From the NCBI GenBank assembly GCA_030591305.1, contig JAUVBI010000001.1, forward strand, positions 1 to 49,991: a stretch of 49,991 bases of DNA, read 5' to 3'. Each line of letters begins with the position of its first letter. The first letter of the stretch is position 1. The stretch is from Pseudomonadota bacterium (GTDB taxonomy: Bacteria > Pseudomonadota > Gammaproteobacteria > Pseudomonadales > Halieaceae). The translations under genes were made by a program, and so were the position numbers. The notes under the pieces were generated by a model, which was given only the letters and a program-made list of their open reading frames with translations, made no database searches and was not told where the DNA came from. Shown here one piece after another: positions 17,277 to 25,535 of this stretch.

Positions 17277-18089
17277 ATGACTGATTTGATTTATGAAAAG
17301 CTCGATAACGGTGTCGCTATTCTCACGATGAATCGACCTAAACAAAAAAATGCTCTGAGCCCGGAAATGCTCTGTCGTCTGGTAGATGCGTGGGAAGATT
17401 TTGATGCAGATCCCAAAATGCGTGTCGCGTTACTGACCGGCACCACAGAGGCGGGAGCATTTTGTGCGGGGGCAGACCTGGGACTTCTGGTGCCCTTGCT
17501 AACCGGCTCTCGCGGCCCCGAGGACGAGTGGGATGAACGCATGGTGGCAGACCCCAGTATTTTGTACCGGGCATTGCAACGTAACAATCCAACGTACAAG
17601 CCGATAATCGCCGCCGTAAACGGCCTGGCCATCGCGGGCGGAACCGAGTTTTTACAGGGTACGGACATTCGTATAGCCGCACCGGGGGCAATTTTTGGCC
17701 TGGCGGAAGTAAAGCACGGTCTGGCGCCGGGCGGTGGCTCTCTTACCCGTCTTGCACGACAGATGCCCTACGCCACGGCGATGTATATTTTGTTGACGGG
17801 CGATTTTATTACGGCGGAGCAGGCTTTGCAGGCCGGGTTTATTAATGAAATTGTTCCCCCGGAGCAATTGTTGGGCAGAGCAAAAGAGCTTGCTGACAAA
17901 ATTGCGAGTAATGGGCCTCTCGCCGTGCGGGCCTGTAAGGAGGCTGTCGTGCGAACCAATGGGCTATCGTTGGAAGAGGCTTATGTAATCGAAGATGAAA
18001 TTGCAAACAAAATTCTGGCCACAGAAGATGCTGTGGAAGGTCCAAAAGCGTTTATCGAAAAGCGAAAGCCGGTCTTTAAAGCCCGATAA
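17277..18089 (+). CDS. Enoyl-CoA hydratase (crotonase) with both catalytic Glu
   Basis: 270-residue crotonase retaining both hydratase glutamates, Glu124 (AGGTEFLQ) and Glu144 (GLAEVKHG), with the oxyanion segments AFCAGADLG (61-69) and NGLAIAGG. It should hydrate a trans-2-enoyl-CoA to the (S)-3-hydroxyacyl-CoA, in contrast to the two Glu-less crotonases earlier in the operon. It sits 35 bp after an acyl-CoA dehydrogenase and 62 bp before an SDR, an order that matches successive beta-oxidation steps. Confidence 0.92.
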   Translation: MTDLIYEKLDNGVAILTMNRPKQKNALSPEMLCRLVDAWEDFDADPKMRVALLTGTTEAGAFCAGADLGLLVPLLTGSRGPEDEWDERMVADPSILYRALQRNNPTYKPIIAAVNGLAIAGGTEFLQGTDIRIAAPGAIFGLAEVKHGLAPGGGSLTRLARQMPYATAMYILLTGDFITAEQALQAGFINEIVPPEQLLGRAKELADKIASNGPLAVRACKEAVVRTNGLSLEEAYVIEDEIANKILATEDAVEGPKAFIEKRKPVFKAR

Positions 18090-18151
18090 TCGCCAGGGCA
18101 ATGCCTATTCCTGGCGCTGCCAAAAAAATCAAATAATCAGGAGAAAAATTC

Positions 18152-19054
18152 ATGGCTGGAATCTGTGAAGGTCGGGTCGTTATTGTTACTGGCGCAGGCC
18201 GTGGCGTTGGCCGCGGGCACGCACTGGAGTTTGCTCGTCAGGGTGCAAAAGTTGTCGTTAATGATTTAGGCGGTGATGTTAGTGGCGAAGGTGGCTCCCT
18301 GAGCTCAGCACAGCAGGTGGTCGAGGAAATCAAGGCGATGGGGGGCGAAGCCATCGCTAACGGTGCCGACGTAGCCAATTGGGAACAAGCCAGTGAAATG
18401 ATACAGGCTGCCGTGGATCATTTTGGGCGGCTGGATGTGCTGGTAAACAATGCCGGTATATTGCGTGATCGCATGATGATTAACATGAGCGAACCGGAAT
18501 GGGATGTTGTTGTAAAGGTGCTGCTGAAGGGCACGTTTGCACCCAGCCATCACGCCGCAAATTATTGGCGGGCCCAGGCCAAGGCAGGCACGCCCGTGGC
18601 GAGTCCGCGCATTATTAACACGGCGTCCGGCTCTGGCCTTTTTGGCAATATAGGACAGAGTAACTACGGTGCGGCCAAAGCCGGTGTTGCTTCTTTTACA
18701 TTGATAACCGCCAAAGAGTTGTCACGTTACGATATTACCGTGAATGCAATATCTCCAGCGGCGCGTACCAGAATGACAGAAGACCTGGGCTACGGGGCAG
18801 ACCGTAAAGAGGGGGAGTTTGATTTTACTCATCCGGATAATGTCGCACCAGCAGTCGTATGGTTGGGAAGCACCGAGTCAGAGGGAATTACCGGGCGTGT
18901 ATTTGAACTGCGTGGCGGAGTAATTCGTGTGGCGGAGGGCTGGACCCATGGACCGCGCATTGAACAGGAAAAGAGATGGGATCCCCAGGTGTTGGGGCCC
19001 ATCATTAGAAAGCTGGTTGAGGAGTCTAACGACCCGGCGGGACTGGCAGTTTAG
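18152..19054 (+). CDS. SDR-family 3-hydroxyacyl-CoA dehydrogenase-like protein
   Basis: 300-residue SDR, a paralogue of the 8082 product with a near-identical start ([18 protein letters not shown]). The cofactor motif is TGAGRGVG (13-20), NNAG is at 99-102, and the catalytic residues are Ser159, Tyr172 and Lys176. Asp38 favours NAD. The C-terminal tail, with GWTHGP and a final LVEES, follows the same pattern as its paralogue. A second copy in the same operon implies two distinct hydroxyacyl-CoA oxidation steps. In levulinate-type pathways an SDR also sits beside the kinase/dehydrogenase pair found next downstream. Confidence 0.9.
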   Translation: MAGICEGRVVIVTGAGRGVGRGHALEFARQGAKVVVNDLGGDVSGEGGSLSSAQQVVEEIKAMGGEAIANGADVANWEQASEMIQAAVDHFGRLDVLVNNAGILRDRMMINMSEPEWDVVVKVLLKGTFAPSHHAANYWRAQAKAGTPVASPRIINTASGSGLFGNIGQSNYGAAKAGVASFTLITAKELSRYDITVNAISPAARTRMTEDLGYGADRKEGEFDFTHPDNVAPAVVWLGSTESEGITGRVFELRGGVIRVAEGWTHGPRIEQEKRWDPQVLGPIIRKLVEESNDPAGLAV

Positions 19055-19098
19055 AAAAATTGAAGATGTAAATTAACTTATAGAGGGAGTAAGTACTC

Positions 19099-20409
19099 AT
19101 GGCATGGGGTTTTAGTGCAGAACCTGAGTTTCAGGAAAAGTTGGATTGGATTCGTGAATTTATCGATACCGAAGTGAAACCTCTGGATGTGGTATTGGCT
19201 CAGGAAGAAATATACCGCAACAAGAGCCACCCAGCCCACGAGCACGTATTGCGTCCCTTACAGGAGAAAGTAAAAGCCAAAGGGCTGTGGGCCTGCCATC
19301 TTGACCCGGCATTGGGTGGACAGGGATATGGCCAGTTAAAGCTTGCCCTGATGAATGAAATTATCGGGCGCTCAGTCTGGGCCCCCTGGACGTTCGGCTC
19401 ACAGGCCCCGGATTCAGGTAACGCAGAAATTATTGCGCACTACGGTACACAGGAACAAAAAGACGAGTACTTGATGCCACTGCTGGAGGGCAAGATAAAT
19501 TCTACGTTCTCGATGACAGAGCCCCAAAGTGGTTCCGACCCCCGGGAATTTACCTGTACCGCTGTACGCGATGGTGACGAGTGGGTTATCAATGGAGAAA
19601 AATACTTCTCCTCCAATTTGCGCTACTGCAAATTTGCCATTGTCATGGTTATCACCAGTCCGGATGCACCGATCAAGAATGCGGCGTCGATGTTTCTGGT
19701 GCCCAAGGATACACCGGGCGTCAATATAATTCGCAATGTGCGACTGGGACCGGAGACGGCCGTGGAAGGCTCGCACGCCTATGTGAGGTATGACAATGTT
19801 CGCGTGCCTGCCGACGCCTTGCTGGGCGGAGAGGGCAATGGCTTTGTGATCGCCCAGACACGATTGGGCGGTGGGCGTCTGCATCACGCGATGCGCACGA
19901 TAGGGGTAATTCAACGCTGTCTCGATATGATGTGCGAGCGTGCCCTGAGCCGCAGATCGCATGGTGAATTGCTGTCACAAAAGCAAATGGTACAGGATGT
20001 GCTGGCTACCTCCTGGATCGAAATTCAACAGTTCCGGCTACAGGTGCTGTATGCCGCCTGGACGGTAGACCAGGTTGGCGGGCACAACGCGCGCAAGGAA
20101 ATTGCCGGGGTTAAGATTGCGACAGCAAAAATATTTCAGGATGTGGTTGTTCGTGCGATGCGATTACATGGTGGCCTGGGTCTGTCGAATGAAATGCCGT
20201 TCTTCGACATGTTGCAGGTTGCACTTGCAATGGGCATTGCGGATGGTGCCAGCGAAGTCCATAAAGTGACGATAGCCCGCCTGATTCTCAGGGAATACGA
20301 GCCACAGGAAGGCTTGTGGCCGCGCGACCACAGGCCCAGCCAGCTGGAAAAGATGAGGGAAAGCCACCCACATCTCTTTGAGTATGCAGAAATGGATCTT
20401 CCGTCGTAG
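19099..20409 (+). CDS. Acyl-CoA dehydrogenase, ACAD10/11-LvaC type
   Basis: 436-residue acyl-CoA dehydrogenase, longer than the usual 380-400. It has the middle-domain motif SMTEPQSGSDPREF, WVINGEKYFSS and a C-terminal IADGASEVHKVTIAR that corresponds to the DGPDEVH stretch of human ACAD10/ACAD11 and bacterial LvaC. In that subfamily the enzyme acts on 4-phospho-acyl-CoA made by a partner APH-type kinase, eliminating phosphate to give an enoyl-CoA. The kinase gene starts only two bases after this stop codon, which supports that role strongly. A gamma-hydroxylated pathway intermediate is therefore inferred. Confidence 0.87.
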   Translation: MAWGFSAEPEFQEKLDWIREFIDTEVKPLDVVLAQEEIYRNKSHPAHEHVLRPLQEKVKAKGLWACHLDPALGGQGYGQLKLALMNEIIGRSVWAPWTFGSQAPDSGNAEIIAHYGTQEQKDEYLMPLLEGKINSTFSMTEPQSGSDPREFTCTAVRDGDEWVINGEKYFSSNLRYCKFAIVMVITSPDAPIKNAASMFLVPKDTPGVNIIRNVRLGPETAVEGSHAYVRYDNVRVPADALLGGEGNGFVIAQTRLGGGRLHHAMRTIGVIQRCLDMMCERALSRRSHGELLSQKQMVQDVLATSWIEIQQFRLQVLYAAWTVDQVGGHNARKEIAGVKIATAKIFQDVVVRAMRLHGGLGLSNEMPFFDMLQVALAMGIADGASEVHKVTIARLILREYEPQEGLWPRDHRPSQLEKMRESHPHLFEYAEMDLPS

Positions 20410-20411
20410 TC

Positions 20412-21500
20412 ATGGAAACTTCAAGCACAGGGCCCGACTCGGATATTGCGGATATTCGTGAGGGTGAGGAGTTCAACGAGGAGGCGGTACTTGACTATCT
20501 CTCCAGCAGAGCTGACGCGCTCTGCCTGGAGCGTGCCCCCACTGCGATGGAAGTATTCCAGTTCCCGGGTGGGCGGGCCAACCTCACTTACCTGTTAAAA
20601 ATGAGTGGGCGCGAGTTTGTCTTGCGGCGCCCCCCCCTGGGCAAGGTTGGGCCCGGAGCTCACGATATGGGCCGGGAGTTTAAAGTACTTTCACGCCTTT
20701 GGCAGGTCTATAATCGCGCCCCCCGGGCATTTTTACACTGCGAGGACACGGCCTTGATTGGCGCTCAATTTTTTGTCATGGAGCGACGCGAGGGGTCGGT
20801 GATTCGATTTGATATTCCCGCGGAGATGAGTCACCACGAAAACGTTGGGCAGCGCGTGAGTTTTGCCCTGGTGGATGCTTTTATCGACCTTCACAGGGCG
20901 GACTACAGGGCAGCAGACCTTGCAAATCTGGGGCGCCCGGACGGCTTTCTTGGGCGGCAACTGTCCGGGTGGTCCAAGCGTTGGGAGCTCTCAAAAACAG
21001 AGGAACTGCCAGACTTTGATCGATTGGCGAACTGGTTGGCGTCTAACATCCCGGCCGACTCGAACTTTAGCCTGATTCACAATGACCCAAAGCTGGATAA
21101 CTGCCAATTCGACCCTTCCAGCCCCGACCGGGTGACGTCACTGTTTGACTGGGATATGACCACAATTGGCCCCTCTCTGGTCGACCTTGGAACACTGTTG
21201 GCATATTGGACAGAGGCCCAGGGGCAAACCGGTAACAATGCAGTCAGTGCCCTGTCTATTTTTGCAAAACCGGGGTTTCCCGCGCGCGAAGAAATCGCCG
21301 AATACTATGCCGATAAGTCCGGGGCAAAGCTTGACGAAATCGCCTGGTATGAGGCCTTTGCACTGTGGAAATCAGCTGTCGTGGGACAGCAAATCTATGC
21401 CCGCTACAAACGTGGCGATTCGAAGGACAAACGTTTTGCCCGCATGGCAGAACGGGTACCGCAAATGCTTGCTACAGGCCTGCAGCGCGCCGCCAAATAA
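20412..21500 (+). CDS. APH-family phosphotransferase, ACAD10/11 kinase-LvaA type
   Basis: 362-residue aminoglycoside-phosphotransferase-fold kinase: nucleotide-loop region FPGGRANLTYLL (51-62), REFVLRRPPLG (67-77), Brenner motif HNDPKLDN (catalytic Asp225, Asn230) and metal-binding FDWDMTTIG (Asp246 and Asp248). This is the sequence style of the kinase domain of human ACAD10/11 and of LvaA, which phosphorylate 4-hydroxyacyl-CoA, not of antibiotic-resistance enzymes. It lies two bases after the ACAD11-like gene, so the operon encodes as separate genes what animals carry as one fused protein. No LvaB-like small partner was recognised. Confidence 0.88.
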   Translation: METSSTGPDSDIADIREGEEFNEEAVLDYLSSRADALCLERAPTAMEVFQFPGGRANLTYLLKMSGREFVLRRPPLGKVGPGAHDMGREFKVLSRLWQVYNRAPRAFLHCEDTALIGAQFFVMERREGSVIRFDIPAEMSHHENVGQRVSFALVDAFIDLHRADYRAADLANLGRPDGFLGRQLSGWSKRWELSKTEELPDFDRLANWLASNIPADSNFSLIHNDPKLDNCQFDPSSPDRVTSLFDWDMTTIGPSLVDLGTLLAYWTEAQGQTGNNAVSALSIFAKPGFPAREEIAEYYADKSGAKLDEIAWYEAFALWKSAVVGQQIYARYKRGDSKDKRFARMAERVPQMLATGLQRAAK

Positions 21501-21532
21501 TTTTACTATGATGCATCAACATTGGAAAACCT

Positions 21533-22645
21533 ATGGATTTTGACTTTTCTGACGATCAAAAATTTTTGCAGCAGGAGTGTCGCAAGATGTTGGAGGGGCA
21601 AAGCTCTCTCAAACGCGTGCGCGACATATTTGAGGGTGATCAGGCCTATGACAAGCCGTTATGGGCCTCCATGGGAGAGCTGGGCTGGCTGGGTGCTGCC
21701 ATTCCAGAGCAGTACGGTGGTTCAGGTATGGGGCAGTTAGAGTTGGCCGTCATCGCCGAGGAGGTCGGGCGCTCGCTCGCAGCGGTGCCTTTTTCAAGTT
21801 CAATTTATCTGGCAGCCACAGCCATATTGTTGGCGGGTAGTGAAGATCAAAAGCTGCAATATCTGCCCGGTCTCGCCAGCGGCGAACTCATTGCTTGCTT
21901 CGCCTCACAGGAAGACCTGTATGTTCGTAACGCAGCATCGTTTTCCACGGTGCTAATCGACGGTCAACTTAGTGGAACCAAAAAGCCCGTACTGGACGGT
22001 GACATCGCAGATATTGCGGTTGTTACCTGTATGGAAGATGGCCAGATGGTGCTTGCGATCACTGATCTGCGTGAGAAAGGTGTGATACGTACAGCTTTGA
22101 GGTCGCTGGACCAGTCCCGCTCGCAGGGTGCAATGACATTTAGCGGCCTTAAGGCGCAGCGCTTGGGAGATATTGCTGGAGGTACCGCTCTGCTTACCCA
22201 ACTGATGGACAGGGCTGCCGTACTTTTGGCTTTTGAGCAACTGGGAGGCGGTCAGCGCTGTCTGGAAGTCGCCAGAGAATTTGCCATGCAGCGTTATGCA
22301 TTTGGTCGCCCCGTTGCTTCCTTTCAAGCGATAAAGCACAAGCTTGCCGACATTTATGTCGCTCTTGAGCTGGCTCGCTCCAACGCCTACCACGGCGTAT
22401 GGGCTCTGGAAAACGACTCGGATGAACTGCCTATTGCCGCTGCTGTCGCGCGCATCAGTGCTACGGAGGCCTATGACAATGCTGCTGAAGATGCCTTGCA
22501 TATACATGGAGGAGCAGGCTTTACCTGGGAGTATGACTGCCACCTCTTTATCCGGCGAGCCAAATTATTGTCAGTTTCTCTTGGCACCGCAAGAAACTGG
22601 AAAAGCAAACTTATTGATCGCATACAGGAGAGTACAGGCACATGA
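21533..22645 (+). CDS. Acyl-CoA dehydrogenase subunit lacking the usual catalytic Glu
   Basis: 370-residue acyl-CoA dehydrogenase fold (IPEQYGGSGMGQLE near residue 60; FGRPVASFQAIKHKLAD; IHGGAGFTWEYD near the C-terminus). Where active enzymes read GGT-x-E-I, this one ends SVSLGTARNW with no Glu. The middle domain is also divergent: the usual TEP-x-x-GSD segment is not seen. The stop overlaps the next acyl-CoA dehydrogenase start by four bases (ATGA). Paired dehydrogenases of steroid catabolism (ChsE1/ChsE2, Scd1A/B) form alpha2beta2 tetramers in which one subunit is non-catalytic, and this gene fits that subunit. Confidence 0.87.
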   Translation: MDFDFSDDQKFLQQECRKMLEGQSSLKRVRDIFEGDQAYDKPLWASMGELGWLGAAIPEQYGGSGMGQLELAVIAEEVGRSLAAVPFSSSIYLAATAILLAGSEDQKLQYLPGLASGELIACFASQEDLYVRNAASFSTVLIDGQLSGTKKPVLDGDIADIAVVTCMEDGQMVLAITDLREKGVIRTALRSLDQSRSQGAMTFSGLKAQRLGDIAGGTALLTQLMDRAAVLLAFEQLGGGQRCLEVAREFAMQRYAFGRPVASFQAIKHKLADIYVALELARSNAYHGVWALENDSDELPIAAAVARISATEAYDNAAEDALHIHGGAGFTWEYDCHLFIRRAKLLSVSLGTARNWKSKLIDRIQESTGT

Positions 22646-23880
22646 ATTTTAATGACTCACCGGAAGAGGCCGCTTTTCGCAGTCAAGTCTACGCTTGGCT
22701 GAAAGAGAATGCAGAGTTATGGGGAGAGGGTGACATTCCCACCAGTGCTGCGGACCGCGAAGATCCCGCTCAAATCAAGGCATCCCAGGATTGGCAGGCG
22801 AAAAAATTTGATGCGGGCTGGGCTTGCATTACCTGGCCGGAGGAATACGGCGGTCGGGGTGGTACAACCATGGAGGATGTGATTTGGCAGCAGGAGGAAG
22901 CAAAGTTTCGTGTGCCTCCGGAAATTTTCACCATCGGGATCGGCATGGCCGCTCCAACACTTATGCACCACGGAACGCCTGAGCAGAAAAATCAGTGGCT
23001 GCCAAAATGTGCGCGTGGTGACGAGATATGGTGTCAATTGTTCAGTGAACCGTCGGCCGGGTCCGATCTGGCATCCCTGCGCACCAAAGCGGTAAAAGAC
23101 GGTGACGAATGGCTTGTTAACGGACAAAAAATCTGGACCTCCGGGGGGCACTATGCAAAATGGGCCATTCTACTTGCACGAACCGATTTCGATGCGCGCA
23201 AACATGCCGGACTCACATTTTTTGTTGTAGATATGACCAGCCCGGGTATCGAAGTGCGGCGAATACGCCAGGTGACCGGTGATGCCAACTTTAATGAGGT
23301 CTACTTTACTGATTTGCGCATACCGGATGCCAATCGAATTTCAGATGTGGGAAATGGCTGGGGTGTCGCCATAATGACACTGATGAATGAGCGTGCATCC
23401 ATTACCCAGAACAGTGCGGGTGGCGTGTCCCTGGAAGATTTATTCCAGCTGGCTGCCAGGGTCACTGAAGATGGCAGGCCGGCAATCGAAAATGAAGGCG
23501 TGCGGGAGCAACTGGCGGATTACTATATTCGATCAAACGCTCTGAAGTTCAGTGGCTATCGTAACCTCACGACAATGTCCAAAGGCGAATCTCCAGGGCC
23601 GAGTGCGGCGCTGGGGAAATTGGTCAGTGCCAAAATGCGACAGGAAATGAGCGCTCTGGGCATGGAGCTGCAGGGTCTGTCCGGCGCCCTGGACGACGCC
23701 GAAGAAACTGACAAGAGGGCTGGTTGGCAGTACGCCTATTTGTTTTCACCGGGTGTGAGGGTGGCCGGTGGTACCGATGAGATTTTGCGTAACGTTATAG
23801 CGGAGCGTGTGTTGGGGTTACCACCGGAACCACGATTGGACAAAGCTGTTCCGTTCAGGGAGATTAAAACAGGGCAGTAA
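22642..23880 (+). CDS. Acyl-CoA dehydrogenase, catalytic subunit of a heteromer
   Basis: 412-residue acyl-CoA dehydrogenase with intact motifs: TWPEEYGGRGG near residue 70, LFSEPSAGSDLASL (FAD/substrate segment), WLVNGQKIWTS, and VAGGTDEILRN with the likely catalytic Glu380, followed by ERVLGLP. It is translationally coupled to the Glu-less dehydrogenase upstream (ATGA overlap), pointing to an alpha2beta2 enzyme. It is the last intact gene of the long operon; a broken SDR begins 62 bp later, suggesting the operon once continued. Confidence 0.92.
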   Translation: MNFNDSPEEAAFRSQVYAWLKENAELWGEGDIPTSAADREDPAQIKASQDWQAKKFDAGWACITWPEEYGGRGGTTMEDVIWQQEEAKFRVPPEIFTIGIGMAAPTLMHHGTPEQKNQWLPKCARGDEIWCQLFSEPSAGSDLASLRTKAVKDGDEWLVNGQKIWTSGGHYAKWAILLARTDFDARKHAGLTFFVVDMTSPGIEVRRIRQVTGDANFNEVYFTDLRIPDANRISDVGNGWGVAIMTLMNERASITQNSAGGVSLEDLFQLAARVTEDGRPAIENEGVREQLADYYIRSNALKFSGYRNLTTMSKGESPGPSAALGKLVSAKMRQEMSALGMELQGLSGALDDAEETDKRAGWQYAYLFSPGVRVAGGTDEILRNVIAERVLGLPPEPRLDKAVPFREIKTGQ

Positions 23881-23942
23881 GAGGGTCGTTCTCTTAGGCT
23901 GGAAAGCTGCAAATGCTTGAGGGCAAAGTAGGGGTTTAACCC

Positions 23943-24008
23943 TTGACCAAGGATATAAGGCGCAATAATTCAGGTCTTGTAGCCGTGGTAACCGGAGCGA
24001 GCAGGGGT
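23943..24008 (+). pseudogene. N-terminal remnant of a disrupted SDR gene
   Basis: A TTG-initiated frame preceded by a GGGG-rich site encodes LTKDIRRNNSG and then the SDR cofactor start LVAVVTGASRG. Homology stops at about 24008, where an inverted AraC-family gene begins at 24012. The matching C-terminal half resumes, in a different frame, at about 24959. Roughly 85-90 residues in between (rest of the Rossmann part up to VHLKG) are absent, so the gene cannot be restored by simple excision. Confidence 0.6.
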
Positions 24009-24011
24009 ATG

Positions 24012-24893
24012 CTACTTGAAGTTGTATCGAGAGGGCGGGTAGCCCACTAACTTGGAAAAAGCTTTTGTGAAATGCGCCTGGTCAAAATAGCCCAGCCTGT
24101 TGGATAGCTCGACGATACTGATACTGGCATTATCATTTAGCTCTGCTACCGCCTCCCGCATTCGATATCGATCAATAACCCATTTTGGGCTCATGCCAAC
24201 ATAGACATCGAACAGCCTTTGCAGGGTGCGTGGCGAGTGGGAAAATACTTCGGCCAACATTGATACCGATACAATGTCTCTATTTTGTTCTATGTACTCC
24301 ACTACCTTTCGCACCTCTATGGCTTTTGAGTCAAGTAGGGGTGACTGTTTGCGCAGGATATTCTCGATGTGATGGGTTATTTCTGAAAAATTTGTTGTGG
24401 CAAGCAGTTCCTGTTCAAGTTCTTTATCGCTGGCACCAAAAGTGTCGGCAATAGGGATCAGTCTGTCCGCCAGGTTCTTGACCGGTTTTTTGTAAAAAGT
24501 ATAGAACGCACCGGGCCAGAATTTTATACCAAAAATACGGCCACGACCCTCGAATTTGTAGCTGAATTTACCGGTCTGAATACCAAATATCCCAGACTTT
24601 GAATTTGGGTTGATTAATATGTTCTGGCAAGGCTGCGGAAGGTTGCCCTGAATATAGGGTTCAGCGTCAGTCAAATCCCAGTTCGCAATCCAGTAATTTT
24701 CAACAAAAGGAGCTATGTCATCAGAGGGGAGATAGCGAGTTAGTTCATAGTGCTGAAGGCTCGCTAAAAACACCTTAATATATAGCATATTTTTCTCAGG
24801 AAGCATTGTTGTGAGGTGTATTTGTAGCCTTTTGCATCGCTTCGAATCGACTGTTGGAAAATGTACTCTGCCCCGGATATTTACTGTCGTCAT
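24012..24893 (-). CDS. AraC-family transcriptional regulator
   Basis: 293-residue regulator with an N-terminal DUF6597-like sensing domain (FVENYWIANWDL, then LPQPCQNILINP and FGIKFWPGAFY) and a C-terminal AraC double HTH: SVSMLAEVFSHSPRTLQRLF, then SIVELSNRLGYFDQAHFTKAF. The start is uncertain: ATGs at 24893, 24806 and 24788 are in frame and none has a clear ribosome site; the last two give family-typical lengths. The gene lies inverted inside a broken SDR and looks more AT-rich than the operon (impression, not counted), as if inserted. It could regulate the flanking genes, but no target site is visible. Confidence 0.88.
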   Translation of the reverse strand: MTTVNIRGRVHFPTVDSKRCKRLQIHLTTMLPEKNMLYIKVFLASLQHYELTRYLPSDDIAPFVENYWIANWDLTDAEPYIQGNLPQPCQNILINPNSKSGIFGIQTGKFSYKFEGRGRIFGIKFWPGAFYTFYKKPVKNLADRLIPIADTFGASDKELEQELLATTNFSEITHHIENILRKQSPLLDSKAIEVRKVVEYIEQNRDIVSVSMLAEVFSHSPRTLQRLFDVYVGMSPKWVIDRYRMREAVAELNDNASISIVELSNRLGYFDQAHFTKAFSKLVGYPPSRYNFK

Positions 24894-24958
24894 TGCGCCA
24901 GCTATGAAAGCCGGGTCGAATTATTATTCCTTGAAAATAATCTTGTATCCAAATTTAG

Positions 24959-25534
24959 TATAGGAGATTTTACCGTGTCATTCGCGTACATCTGAAAGGC
25001 TGTTTTAATACCAGTAAAAATACGTCTATTTACTGGCGAGAAAAACGCGAGGGGAACTATCGCCTTATTAACTTTAGCTCTATTGCAGGAATATACGGCG
25101 CACCTACACAACCAAGCTATGCAGCTGCAAAAATGGGAATTTATGGCTTTACCATGTCCTGTGCCAACGCGCTGTCAAAATACGGAGTCACCTCCAACTG
25201 CATTTCTCCTGGCGCCACCCGCATGGTCGACACGATTTCCGATGAAAAATTACGTGAAGCAGGCGTCGATATGGAACGCCGTGCGAATAAGGAGCTGCGC
25301 TCCCCTGACGCAATGGTTCCGGCAATCCTTTATATAGCAAGTGCGGAGTCCAGATGGTTGAACGGTCGCATGATTGGTGCGCAGGAAAATCGCATATCGC
25401 TGTGGAGTAATCCTGAAATTCAGAGGCAAATAATTTCTACCGGTCCCTGGCAGTTCGATGAGGTCTTTGACCTTATGCCCAGGTCTTTTCAGGCGTCGGT
25501 AGAAGGCCGAAAAAACCTGACCGAAGCGGGCTGA
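24959..25534 (+). pseudogene. C-terminal part of a disrupted SDR gene
   Basis: An open frame after TAG at 24956 reads SDR sequence without a start: [14 protein letters not shown], then LINFSSIAGIYGA (catalytic Ser), PSYAAAKMG (catalytic Tyr and Lys) and SPGATRM. The Rossmann N-terminus is missing. An ATG at 25133 could start a 133-residue product beginning after the active-site Lys, but this could not bind cofactor. Together with 23943-24008 it represents one SDR gene interrupted by the AraC gene. It ends one base before the thiolase-like gene at 25536. Confidence 0.75.
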
Positions 25535-25535
25535 C

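Noticed and set aside
20412..21500. Aminoglycoside resistance kinase
   Set aside because: Sequence style and position beside an ACAD11-like dehydrogenase fit the acyl-CoA kinase branch of the APH fold.
24012..24956. Insertion sequence carrying the AraC gene
   Set aside because: No terminal inverted repeats, target duplication or transposase; the SDR middle is lost, which points to replacement.
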